Shown one piece after another: positions 8,355-15,092 of a stretch of 32,431 nucleotides of DNA. The notes under the pieces were generated by a model. The model made no database searches. It was not told the DNA's origin and saw nothing but the letters and a program-made list of their open reading frames with translations. Source of the stretch: an uncultured Clostridia bacterium (lineage in GTDB: Bacteria > Bacillota > Clostridia > Lachnospirales > Anaerotignaceae); contig CALWGC010000031.1 in the NCBI GenBank assembly GCA_944378105.1, positions 1 through 32,431 of the forward strand. Direction: 5' to 3'. Position numbers and translations under genes: made by a program. The stretch's first letter is position 1. Each line of letters opens with the position of its first letter.

Positions 8355-9026
8355 ATGAAGCAGAAGAGCAGATTTGAAGGATTTGAAAAGGATTTAACCG
8401 ATTTTTTATGGGAATTACGGTTTAACAATTATAAACAATGGTTTGACGAAAACAGGAGCCGATACCAGCGGGTTTTGAAGGAACCAATGGATGCATTGGC
8501 GGAGGAATTGGTGGCGCAGATGAAGGAGCGGTATCAAGAGGAGTTTTTGGTATCGGTATCGCGGATCAACCGGGATGTGCGGTTTTCCAAGGACAAGTCG
8601 CTGTATCGGGACCACAAGTGGCTGGTACTAAAAAGAGGGCAAGGGTTATGGAAAGACAAACCGGTGTTATTTTTTGAAGTGGGGCCGGACTATTACATGG
8701 TGGGGCTTGGCATTTACGAGCGGCTGCCGGCGTACATGAAGGCCTTTCGCAAGAAGGTGGAAGTCAATCCGGCGGGGTTTTTACGGCTGGCAGAGCGCAC
8801 GAAGGCCCATCCCTTTACGGTACGGGGAGAGGACTATAAAAAGAAAATGGGAGATTGGACCGATCCTACGCTTGGATGGTGGATGCAGAAAAAGGAAATT
8901 TCGTTTATAGAAGAATGCGGCATTGACGAGAGGCTATACAGCCGGGCGTTGCTGGAATGGTGTTTGGAGGCCTTTGGGGCGTTGCTACCCATGTGCAAGT
9001 GGATGGAAGACATTGTGGTGGAATGA
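8355..9026 (+). CDS. DUF2461 family protein (TIGR02453)
   Basis: Protein of 223 aa matching the DUF2461 family, which has no established function. Family-typical features are FEGFEKDLTDFLWELRFNNYKQWFDENR at the N-terminus, the conserved RINRDVRFSKDKSLYRDH segment (about residues 72-89) and the GPDYYMVGLGIY strand. It is soluble, with no signal peptide or transmembrane segment. It is the first gene after the promoter at 8295-8323, and only 12 nt separate it from acpS, so it is probably cotranscribed with the cell-envelope and cofactor genes that follow. The start has only a weak ribosome binding site, so initiation may be modest. Confidence 0.82.
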   Translation: MKQKSRFEGFEKDLTDFLWELRFNNYKQWFDENRSRYQRVLKEPMDALAEELVAQMKERYQEEFLVSVSRINRDVRFSKDKSLYRDHKWLVLKRGQGLWKDKPVLFFEVGPDYYMVGLGIYERLPAYMKAFRKKVEVNPAGFLRLAERTKAHPFTVRGEDYKKKMGDWTDPTLGWWMQKKEISFIEECGIDERLYSRALLEWCLEAFGALLPMCKWMEDIVVE

Positions 9027-9038
9027 GAAGGTGCTGGC

Positions 9039-9428
9039 ATGGTAATTGGACTGGGCAATGATTTGATTGAAATCGCGCGGGTGGCCAAGGCGGCAAAAAA
9101 GGAACGGTTTTTGGAGAAATACTTTGCAGAAGAAGAGATCGCATACTGGAAAGAGCGAGGAAGCCGGGCAGAGACATTGGCAGGGCTTTTTGCGGGAAAG
9201 GAAGCGGCGGCAAAGGCCTTGGGCACAGGGTTTTTGGGGTTTTGGCCCAAAGAGATTGTAATTTTACATGAAGAAAGCGGGGCGCCATATTTGGTGCTGA
9301 AAGGAGGCGCCCAGGCCGTTTACGAAAAAAGAAACGGTGGGCGTTTTTTACTTTCCATTTCCCACAACAAGACGGATGCGATGGCGGTGGCGATATTGGA
9401 AGAAAGAGAAGGAGGGGAGAGAAGATGA
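9039..9428 (+). CDS. acpS: Holo-[acyl-carrier-protein] synthase
   Basis: Transfers 4'-phosphopantetheine from CoA to a serine of acyl carrier protein, activating fatty-acid synthesis. The 129-aa length is normal for group I phosphopantetheinyl transferases. Signature residues are GNDLIEI with metal-binding Asp8 and FAGKEAAAKALGTG with Lys54-Glu55. The late SISHNKTDAMAVAI strand is also typical. The stop overlaps the start of nnr (ATGA), indicating translational coupling. The acpS/nnr/lipoprotein/alr order matches the Bacillus acpS-ydcC-alr-ndoA neighbourhood. Confidence 0.95.
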   Translation: MVIGLGNDLIEIARVAKAAKKERFLEKYFAEEEIAYWKERGSRAETLAGLFAGKEAAAKALGTGFLGFWPKEIVILHEESGAPYLVLKGGAQAVYEKRNGGRFLLSISHNKTDAMAVAILEEREGGERR

Positions 9429-10948
9429 AAGTAGCCAAGGCAGAAGAAATGCGCTTGATGGACCGGATGACCATAGAAGAGACGGGCATTGCGGGGATTG
9501 TGCTAATGGAAAACGCTTCGCAGGCGGTGGCGCGGGCAGCGAAAAAAGCAAAGAGTGCAGGAAGATGCTGCGTTGTTTGCGGCGGAGGCAACAACGGCGG
9601 AGACGGGTTTGCCGTGGCCCGGTTGATGGCAAACGCCGGGTATCTGGTGGAAGTAGTTTTTCTTGGAGAAGAAGGGAAGCTGCCAGCGGATGCGACGGCC
9701 AATGCACAAGTGGCCAAGAAAATGGGCTTCTCTTTTTTACGAACAGAAGAGGAAGCAATGGCGGCCATTGGACGTGCGGACTTGGTGGTGGATGCCTTAT
9801 TTGGGACCGGATTTCACGGGGTTCCCCGACAGCGGGAGGCAAAGCTGATTGCGGCCATCAATGCAAGCGAAGCGTATGTGGTAGCGGTGGACATTCCTTC
9901 GGGCGTCAATGCGGATAATGGACAAGTGGAAGGCGAAGCAGTACGAGCGGACAAGACGGTGACGTTTCATTTGCCGAAGGTTGGGCTTTTACTTTACCCG
10001 GGGGCGGAATACGCCGGGGAGGTGGAAATTGCAGACATTTCCATCCCGAAGGGGCAAGAAGAGAGACTGCATTTGGCAGGGAATGTTTTGACGAAAGAAG
10101 AAGCAGGCAAGTTATTACCGAAGCGGCCCAAAAGAAGCAACAAAGGGACTTTTGGGCGCGTGGTGCTGGTGGCCGGAAGCGAAGAGATGACAGGAGCCGG
10201 TGTGTTTGCGGCGCTGGGGGCCTATGGGGCTGGATGTGGTTTGGTTACGGCGGCGATGGTCAAAGGCTGCGGACAGGTGATGCACCAGCTGGTACCGGAG
10301 GCCGTATTCTTGCCGGTGGAAGAAGAAAAAGGGCAAATTTCTGTGGCCGGGGCAAAGGCGCTTCGGACGAAGATGGAGCGAGGCGAAGTGGTGATTGTTG
10401 GGCCGGGGCTTGGCACGGGAGAACAGGTGAAAGAGGCGGTTCAGACTGTGCTGGCGGCGGCCACGGGGCCTGTGGTGCTGGATGCAGACGGTTTAAACGT
10501 CCTTTCGGAGGAAACGGAAGTGCTGAAAAAACGGCAGGGCGTTACCATATTGACACCGCATCCCAAGGAAATGAGCCGGTTATGCAAAAAAACGGTGAAA
10601 GAAATTTTGGCAGACACCATAGGGACAGCGACGGCCTTTGCGGCGGAGTATGGGGTAATTGTGGTATTAAAAGATGCGAGAACGATCATTGCATTTCCGG
10701 ACGGGCAATATTTTATCAACTGTTCTGGCTGTGCGGCCATGGCCAAGGGTGGCAGCGGCGATGTATTAAGCGGCATTCTTGGTGGGCTATTGGCGCAGGG
10801 GCTTTCAGCCAAGGAAGCGGCTGTGCTTGGTGTTTTTTTACACGGCTTAGCCGGGGAAGAGGCGGAAAAAGAAAAGGGCAGTTACAGCGTATTGGCCCGG
10901 GATTTGGCGGCGTATTTGGGAAAAGCAATTTCTTCGATCCAGGCATAA
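9425..10948 (+). CDS. nnr: Bifunctional NAD(P)H-hydrate epimerase / ADP-dependent dehydratase
   Basis: Metabolite-repair enzyme of 507 aa that restores damaged NADHX and NADPHX. The N-terminal epimerase domain (YjeF_N, about residues 1-215) has the signature CGGGNNGGDGFAVAR and later DALFGTGFHG and AVDIPSGVNAD. The C-terminal ribokinase-like dehydratase domain (about 235-505) has NKGTFGRVVLVAGS, GPGLGTG, DADGLN, TPHPKEMSRL and AKGGSGDVLSGILGG. The fused arrangement is the usual bacterial form. The gene overlaps acpS by 4 nt. Confidence 0.95.
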   Translation: MKVAKAEEMRLMDRMTIEETGIAGIVLMENASQAVARAAKKAKSAGRCCVVCGGGNNGGDGFAVARLMANAGYLVEVVFLGEEGKLPADATANAQVAKKMGFSFLRTEEEAMAAIGRADLVVDALFGTGFHGVPRQREAKLIAAINASEAYVVAVDIPSGVNADNGQVEGEAVRADKTVTFHLPKVGLLLYPGAEYAGEVEIADISIPKGQEERLHLAGNVLTKEEAGKLLPKRPKRSNKGTFGRVVLVAGSEEMTGAGVFAALGAYGAGCGLVTAAMVKGCGQVMHQLVPEAVFLPVEEEKGQISVAGAKALRTKMERGEVVIVGPGLGTGEQVKEAVQTVLAAATGPVVLDADGLNVLSEETEVLKKRQGVTILTPHPKEMSRLCKKTVKEILADTIGTATAFAAEYGVIVVLKDARTIIAFPDGQYFINCSGCAAMAKGGSGDVLSGILGGLLAQGLSAKEAAVLGVFLHGLAGEEAEKEKGSYSVLARDLAAYLGKAISSIQA

Positions 10949-11000
10949 GGGACAAGAGGTATTTCGTATACTGAAAAGAAAATCAGAAAGGAGATTTGGT

Positions 11001-11618
11001 ATGCGAAAAAAAGCCTTATTGCTTTGCTGCACCTTATTGTTCCTCAGCGGTTGTCAAGCAGCAAACGACGGGGGCAAAGCCCAACAGCAATTACTGGAGA
11101 TGAAAGGATACGAAGCCGAGGCGGTGGTGACACGGATTACCGACCATGGGGAAAACAGCTACACGACGAAGCAGTATTTTGAGATGGAAAACGGAAAATA
11201 CCGCTTGGAGATGGTGGAGCCGGAGGAAGTGAAGGGGAATTTTACGGTTTATGATGGAGAAAAAGTCTATCAATTTAATCCCCGGACGGGAACGGATATG
11301 GCGGTGGAAGTGACGCCGGACCAGGCCAGAAACGAATTATTTTTAGGGCAATTTGTGAAAAACTACTTACAAAGCGAAGGCGTCAGCATGGCGTCGGCGA
11401 CGGTGGGAGAAAGCGACTGCATCGTACTGGAGGCAGTGATCCCAGGAGATTTTACTTATACGGCCACGGAGAAACTATGGCTGGACAAAGAAACGGGACT
11501 GCCGGTGAAGATGGTGATTTATGACACCCAAGGGCAGGAGAGATATATTACGGAATATGAGTCATTTACCTATACCGACTCTTTTGAAGAGGGGTTATTT
11601 ACGCCGGAATACCGGTGA
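11001..11618 (+). CDS. LolA/GerS/YdcC-like lipoprotein
   Basis: Predicted membrane-anchored lipoprotein of 205 aa. The signal peptide ends in the lipobox LSGC, giving lipidated Cys18. The rest is a beta-rich LolA/LppX-like fold pattern (QYFEMENGKYRLEM, VYDGEKVYQFNPRTG, KLWLDKETGLPVKMVIYD). Location directly before alr matches B. subtilis ydcC and the Clostridioides difficile gerS-alr2 pair, where GerS is needed for spore-cortex modification. A related envelope or sporulation role is an inference from synteny. AAGGAG lies just upstream of ATG 11001. The 52-nt gap after nnr shows no terminator. Confidence 0.82.
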   Translation: MRKKALLLCCTLLFLSGCQAANDGGKAQQQLLEMKGYEAEAVVTRITDHGENSYTTKQYFEMENGKYRLEMVEPEEVKGNFTVYDGEKVYQFNPRTGTDMAVEVTPDQARNELFLGQFVKNYLQSEGVSMASATVGESDCIVLEAVIPGDFTYTATEKLWLDKETGLPVKMVIYDTQGQERYITEYESFTYTDSFEEGLFTPEYR

Positions 11619-11640
11619 GAAAACAGGAGATGGAACGAAC

Positions 11641-12831
11641 ATGACACAATACGGAAGAACCATAGCAGAAATTGATTTGGATGCACTGGAGTTTAACATC
11701 AAAGAAATTCGCAAACGGGTGCCAGAAGGCGTGCGGATTTTGGGGACGCTGAAGGCCAACGCGTATGGGCACGGGGCGAAAGAAGTGCATCGGGTGCTGA
11801 AAGAAAACGGCGTGGACATTTTTTCGGTGGCCACGGTGGAAGAAGGCGTATGGTTACGGGAGCAAGGCATCCAAGACGACCTGTTATTGTTGGGGTACGT
11901 ATCGGAAGTGGATGCGCCGTTATTGGTGAAATATGACATCATTGCAGCGGCGCCTTCTCTTTCGGTGGGGCAGATGCTTGCGGAAGAAGGAAAGAGACAG
12001 AACAAGCAGGCGAGGGTGCATTTGAAAGTGGACACCGGGATGGGGCGCATTGGGTTTTTCCCGACGGAAGAAGCGGTGGAAGAGATGGCACAGATGGCTT
12101 CTTTGCCCAATTTATCGGTGGAAGGTATCTTTACCCATTTTGCAAAAAGCGACGCGGCAGACAAAGGATATACAAAGATGCAAAAAGAGCGGTTTTTCTT
12201 TGTGGTGGAGGCCTTGAAGGAAAGAGGAATTCGGCCAGCCATTTGTCACTGTGCCAACAGTGCAGCGGTGATGGATTTTGACGATTTATTTTTGGATATG
12301 GTACGGCCGGGCATCATTCTTTACGGGTTATATCCATCGGATGAGGTGAAAAAAGAGAATTTACCGTTACGGCCAGTGTTAAGCTGGAAGAGCCAGATAT
12401 CGTTTTTGAAAGAGGTGCCGGCAGAGACGGCCATCAGCTATGGGTGTACGTATGTGACGAAGGAGAAAAGAAAAATTGCAACGGTACCGGTGGGGTATGC
12501 CGACGGGTACAGCCGCAGCCTTTCCAATCGGGGGCAGGTTTTGATTGCAGGAAAGCGGGCGCCAATTGTGGGGCGCATTTGCATGGACCAGATGATGGTG
12601 GATGTGACAGATCTGCCGCCGGTTTCGGTGGGGGATGAAGTGGTGCTTTTGGGCAAAAGCGGAGCGGAAGAGATTTCGACAGACGAAATGGCCGGGTGGC
12701 TTGGAACGATTTCGTATGAAGTGACATGTCTGATTGCACACCGGGTGCCGCGGTGGTACAAAAAAGACGGAAAATTTTGCGGCATCCAACATATGAGCGA
12801 GGAGAAAGGTTTTTTCCCGCAAGAGGTATAG
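11641..12831 (+). CDS. alr: Alanine racemase
   Basis: PLP-dependent enzyme that interconverts L- and D-alanine for peptidoglycan synthesis. It has 396 aa from ATG 11641, the expected size. PLP lysine Lys38 lies in LKANAYGHG, and the second catalytic base Tyr267 lies in AISYGCTY. VDTGMGRIG and GRICMDQMMVDVT are standard family motifs. AGGAG (11625-11629) precedes this ATG; the in-frame ATG at 11521 lies inside the lipoprotein gene and would add a non-homologous leader. It follows the lipoprotein gene at 22 nt, so the two are probably cotranscribed. Confidence 0.96.
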   Translation: MTQYGRTIAEIDLDALEFNIKEIRKRVPEGVRILGTLKANAYGHGAKEVHRVLKENGVDIFSVATVEEGVWLREQGIQDDLLLLGYVSEVDAPLLVKYDIIAAAPSLSVGQMLAEEGKRQNKQARVHLKVDTGMGRIGFFPTEEAVEEMAQMASLPNLSVEGIFTHFAKSDAADKGYTKMQKERFFFVVEALKERGIRPAICHCANSAAVMDFDDLFLDMVRPGIILYGLYPSDEVKKENLPLRPVLSWKSQISFLKEVPAETAISYGCTYVTKEKRKIATVPVGYADGYSRSLSNRGQVLIAGKRAPIVGRICMDQMMVDVTDLPPVSVGDEVVLLGKSGAEEISTDEMAGWLGTISYEVTCLIAHRVPRWYKKDGKFCGIQHMSEEKGFFPQEV

Positions 12832-12862
12832 AGAAGGGATTTTGGGACAAAATGAAAGTACC

Positions 12863-12921
12863 AAAGTGTGAAACGGTTGTTACATAAAGGGTGCTTTCGG
12901 TGGCCGGAAACATCACACTTT
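12863..12921 (+). repeat. Inverted repeat in the alr-mazF gap
   Basis: AAAGTGTGA (12863-12871) and TCACACTTT (12913-12921) form a perfect 9-bp inverted repeat, about 41 nt apart, in the 118-nt gap where mazE would normally lie. It may be an attenuator or an operator; there is only a short T-run after it. No ORF long enough for an antitoxin is present. Confidence 0.45.
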
Positions 12922-12949
12922 TGAATTTGGATCTGGGAGTGTGAGAACT

Positions 12950-13300
12950 ATGGTGGTCAAACGCGGAGATATTTTTTATGCGGATTTGAGCCCGGTGGTG
13001 GGCAGCGAGCAAGGCGGGATTCGGCCGGTGTTGATTATTCAAAATGATGTGGGCAACCGCTATAGCCCGACGGTCATTTGTGCCGCCATCACAAGCCAGC
13101 TGAACAAGGCGAAGCTTCCTACCCACATTGCCCTTTCGGCCAGCCGCCACCAACTGGCCAAAGACAGCGTGGTGCTTTTGGAACAGATCCGCACCATTGA
13201 TAAAAAAAGACTGCGGGAAAAGGTGTCCCATTTGGATGGGCAGACGATGCAGTTGATTGGGCAGGCGTTAGCCATTAGTTTGGAACTGGTCAAACGCTGA
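12950..13300 (+). CDS. mazF: MazF/EndoA-type mRNA interferase (no adjacent antitoxin)
   Basis: Sequence-specific endoribonuclease toxin of the MazF/PemK family, 116 aa, closely resembling B. subtilis EndoA (NdoA) from [23 protein letters not shown] onward. The catalytic pair Arg25 (GGIRPVL) and Thr48 (AAITSQ) is intact, so it should be active. ATG 12950 matches the EndoA N-terminus and has GGGAG at 12935-12939; a GTG at 12941 is possible but poorly spaced. In Bacillus the antitoxin EndoAI lies between alr and ndoA; here that gap holds none. Followed by a bidirectional terminator. Confidence 0.93.
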   Translation: MVVKRGDIFYADLSPVVGSEQGGIRPVLIIQNDVGNRYSPTVICAAITSQLNKAKLPTHIALSASRHQLAKDSVVLLEQIRTIDKKRLREKVSHLDGQTMQLIGQALAISLELVKR

Positions 13301-13310
13301 TACATCGAAG

Positions 13311-13354
13311 AAAAAAGAGCGTGTTTTGTGGAATACAAAACGCGCTCTTTTTTT
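13311..13354. terminator. Bidirectional terminator between mazF and the phage repressor
   Basis: A long inverted repeat, AAAGAGCGTGTTTTGT / ACAAAACGCGCTCTTT (arms to 13329 and from 13335), has an A-run on the left and a T-run on the right. It separates the host operon from the convergent phage repressor gene. Confidence 0.88.
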
Positions 13355-13355
13355 G

Positions 13356-13703
13356 TCAGGATTCTTCGTTTTCCTGCAAAAAGCAGCAAAGCAGCTGTTG
13401 GATTTGTTCCTGTTGACAGGGCGTAAGCAGAAGGTATTTCTCGGAAACGGTTGCGGCTTCTTCCGCTTTTTCTGACAGAAATTGTGGCACATCGTAACCC
13501 ATTAACCAAGTGGGATTGACACCGAACAGTTGGGCAAAGGCGGCAATGGTGGTTACCTTTGGGGCGATTTGTCCATGGATATAGCGAAAAATGGTGCTGG
13601 AGTTTAATTGTACGGCTTCGCCTAAAGTGCGCATGGTGTAATTATGTGCCTGCATCAGCTGATTCAGCCGGCTTCCAAAACATTCTTTTTTGATCGATTG
13701 CAT
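13356..13703 (-). CDS. XRE-family (cI/Xre-like) repressor of the phage element
   Basis: Helix-turn-helix DNA-binding protein of 115 aa. The HTH lies at about residues 10-65 (RLNQLMQAHNYTMRTLGEAV, then NSSTIFRYIHGQIAPKVTTIAAFAQLFGVN and WLMGYD). It has no S24 peptidase domain, so RecA-driven self-cleavage is not expected. GGAGG (13715-13719) favours ATG 13703; the upstream in-frame GTG at 13715 overlaps the Shine-Dalgarno sequence. The gene is divergent from a second XRE gene and the late operon, as expected for a maintenance repressor. Confidence 0.85.
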   Translation of the reverse strand: MQSIKKECFGSRLNQLMQAHNYTMRTLGEAVQLNSSTIFRYIHGQIAPKVTTIAAFAQLFGVNPTWLMGYDVPQFLSEKAEEAATVSEKYLLLTPCQQEQIQQLLCCFLQENEES

Positions 13704-13804
13704 ATTGTCTATCACCTCCAGTTCAAAAGGGACCTTTGCTTGGAGAAAACAGGACGAGAAAAAACGAACGGTTTTATGGAAAATGCTGATGCTTTGCTGT
13801 GGTC

Positions 13805-13833
13805 ATTATATCATCTTTTGTTCTGATTTTCAA
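13805..13833 (-). promoter_or_regulatory. Sigma-A promoter of the phage repressor
   Basis: Minus strand: TTGAAA (13833-13828), 17-bp spacer, perfect TATAAT (13810-13805). The spacer contains the 10-bp motif TTTTGTTCTG (13816-13825 on the plus strand), repeated exactly in the opposing promoter. Confidence 0.7.
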
Positions 13834-13894
13834 TGACGAAATGTGAAGTTTATGACAAAATTTTTCAAATCGTGTTGACACTATTTTTGTTCTG
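13816..13894. repeat. Paired candidate operators in the divergent phage control region
   Basis: TTTTGTTCTG is present at 13816-13825 and 13885-13894, once inside the spacer of each divergent promoter. A second repeat, ATGAC(A/G)AAA, occurs near 13833-13841 and 13852-13860. Placement inside promoter spacers suggests operator sites for one or both XRE proteins. Confidence 0.5.
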
Positions 13895-13903
13895 TGCTAG
13901 GGT
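13875..13903 (+). promoter_or_regulatory. Promoter of the rightward phage operon
   Basis: Perfect TTGACA (13875-13880), 17-bp spacer, weak -10 TAGGGT (13898-13903). A poor -10 with a perfect -35 fits a regulated promoter. Confidence 0.55.
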
Positions 13904-13930
13904 AGGAAAAAAAGAGAAAGGAGCCAGGCT

Positions 13931-14236
13931 ATGAAGGTGAAGAAATATCAGGAATTGGACCGGCTGAAAAAATTATTACAAAAGAAAAATTTGTCTTATC
14001 GGAAACTGGCAAAGTTGATTGCGATGAGTACGGATGCACTGAACAACAAGCTAAACGGATATTCTGTGTTTAAGAGCAACGAGGTGGAGCGTTTGGCGGA
14101 GATTTTGCATCTGGCCCCGGAGGAGATCAACTATTATTTTTTCCCTTCTTGTTGCGTTTCGCAACAAAAAGAGCAAGGCGAGACGGTGGTATTACCGGAG
14201 ATTTTGCTGTTGAGTGAACGGATGCGAATCTTTTGA
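13931..14236 (+). CDS. XRE/Cro-like DNA-binding protein
   Basis: Small 101-aa regulator with an HTH at about residues 9-65 (LDRLKKLLQKKNLSYRKLAK, MSTDALNNKLNGYSVFKSNEVERLAEIL). AAAGGAG lies just upstream of ATG 13931. Being first in the rightward operon and divergent from the repressor, it occupies the place of a Cro or early regulator. Codons near 14149-14167 contain an 8-bp hairpin, TTGTTGCG/CGCAACAA, which could affect mRNA folding. A target is not shown by the sequence. Confidence 0.78.
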   Translation: MKVKKYQELDRLKKLLQKKNLSYRKLAKLIAMSTDALNNKLNGYSVFKSNEVERLAEILHLAPEEINYYFFPSCCVSQQKEQGETVVLPEILLLSERMRIF

Positions 14237-14247
14237 GGAGGGGTGTT

Positions 14248-14646
14248 ATGCCACGAAAGCTGAGGGGGTTATCCATTTCTTACGACGCTTACAAGGAATT
14301 GGAGTATTTTTGTTATCAGTATGGAGAGAAAAAGAAAGAATTGGCGTTTTTATACGGCGGGCGGGGGTTACGAATGGATGCGGCGGGCAAGGGAACAAGG
14401 CAAACAGACCAGACGGCCGCCACGGCCTTTCGGGCCATGGTGTTAGAAGAGCAGGTGGGCATGATTGAGGAGGCGGCCAAAGAGGCGGGGCAGCAGTTGG
14501 CGCCTTTTTTATTGAAAAATGTAACGGAAAAAATGAAATACGAGTACATGGAGGTTCCATGTGGGAGAAGGCAGTTTTATGCAATGAGACGCCTTTTTTT
14601 TGAGATTTTATACCAAAAAAAGAAAAAAGTTGAAATGGGACACTGA
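14248..14646 (+). CDS. Phage-element protein of unknown function
   Basis: I do not recognise a family for this 132-aa protein. It is basic and rich in Lys/Arg, opens with a short basic stretch, and has a predicted helical centre (TAATAFRAMVLEEQVGMIEEAA). It ends in a Lys/Arg/aromatic-rich tail. No membrane segment or enzyme motif is visible. ATG 14248 is preceded by AGGAGGGG (14236-14243); the TTG at 14233 lies upstream of that site. Its place between the regulators and the terminase is where phages of this type often carry a late-gene activator (Xpf, RinA or ArpU-like), but no such motif is clear here. Confidence 0.65.
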   Translation: MPRKLRGLSISYDAYKELEYFCYQYGEKKKELAFLYGGRGLRMDAAGKGTRQTDQTAATAFRAMVLEEQVGMIEEAAKEAGQQLAPFLLKNVTEKMKYEYMEVPCGRRQFYAMRRLFFEILYQKKKKVEMGH

Positions 14647-14708
14647 GGGTACATTTTTTTTGGTACGCTAATACCATGAGAAAGGAAGGGAAGGAGGTTT
14701 GAAACAAC
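14647..14708 (+). promoter_or_regulatory. Possible late-gene control region before the terminase
   Basis: GGTAC is repeated at 14648-14652 and 14662-14666 around a T8 run, and GGTA...TACC (14662-14675) forms a small inverted repeat containing TAATAC. No convincing sigma-A -35 is correctly spaced. It may be an activator-dependent late promoter, or nothing. AAGGAGG at 14691-14697 is the terminase ribosome binding site. Confidence 0.3.
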
Positions 14709-15092
14709 ATGATGGAAGGGGAGAGGACAGCGGAAAAACGGTATGTGATTAACCCAAAACAAAAAAAGTTGGCGCAAAAGTTACTGAGCCAGGAATTTGA
14801 CGGAGATTTTGAGCGGCTTTGCAGCGAAGTGGGCATTGGGATGACGGTGCTTTACAAGTGGCTTGGGGAAGTGCCATTTCGCAAGTATTTGGAAAACTTA
14901 GTGGAAAAACGGACCTATGGCGAGATCTCTGTGGTTTGGAAGGCGCTGATTGATCAATGCATCAAGGGAAATGTGACGGCCATCAAGCTTTATTTTGAAC
15001 TGAAGGGAAAATACAAAAACGATACCAATGTGGCGGCGCTGGGATTGATCCAGATTTTAGACGACATTCCGGCAGGTGAGGAACATGATTAG
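14709..15092 (+). CDS. Phage terminase small subunit
   Basis: DNA-recognition subunit of the packaging motor, 127 aa. The N-terminal half has an HTH pattern (INPKQKKLAQKLLSQEF, then SEVGIGMTVLYKWL) typical of PBSX XtmA/phBC6A51-type small terminases. The C-terminal part (ALIDQCIKGNVTAIKLYFELKGKY) is the standard ending of this family. It overlaps the large subunit gene by 8 nt, which supports the assignment. ATG 14709 and 14712 are both possible; AAGGAGG lies upstream. It would select the DNA packaged by this element, so its specificity bears on whether packaging is random. Confidence 0.85.
   Translation: MMEGERTAEKRYVINPKQKKLAQKLLSQEFDGDFERLCSEVGIGMTVLYKWLGEVPFRKYLENLVEKRTYGEISVVWKALIDQCIKGNVTAIKLYFELKGKYKNDTNVAALGLIQILDDIPAGEEHD

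Noticed and set aside
11521..11640. Long N-terminal extension of alanine racemase
   Set aside because: It overlaps the lipoprotein coding region in another frame and is absent from the family; AGGAG supports ATG 11641.
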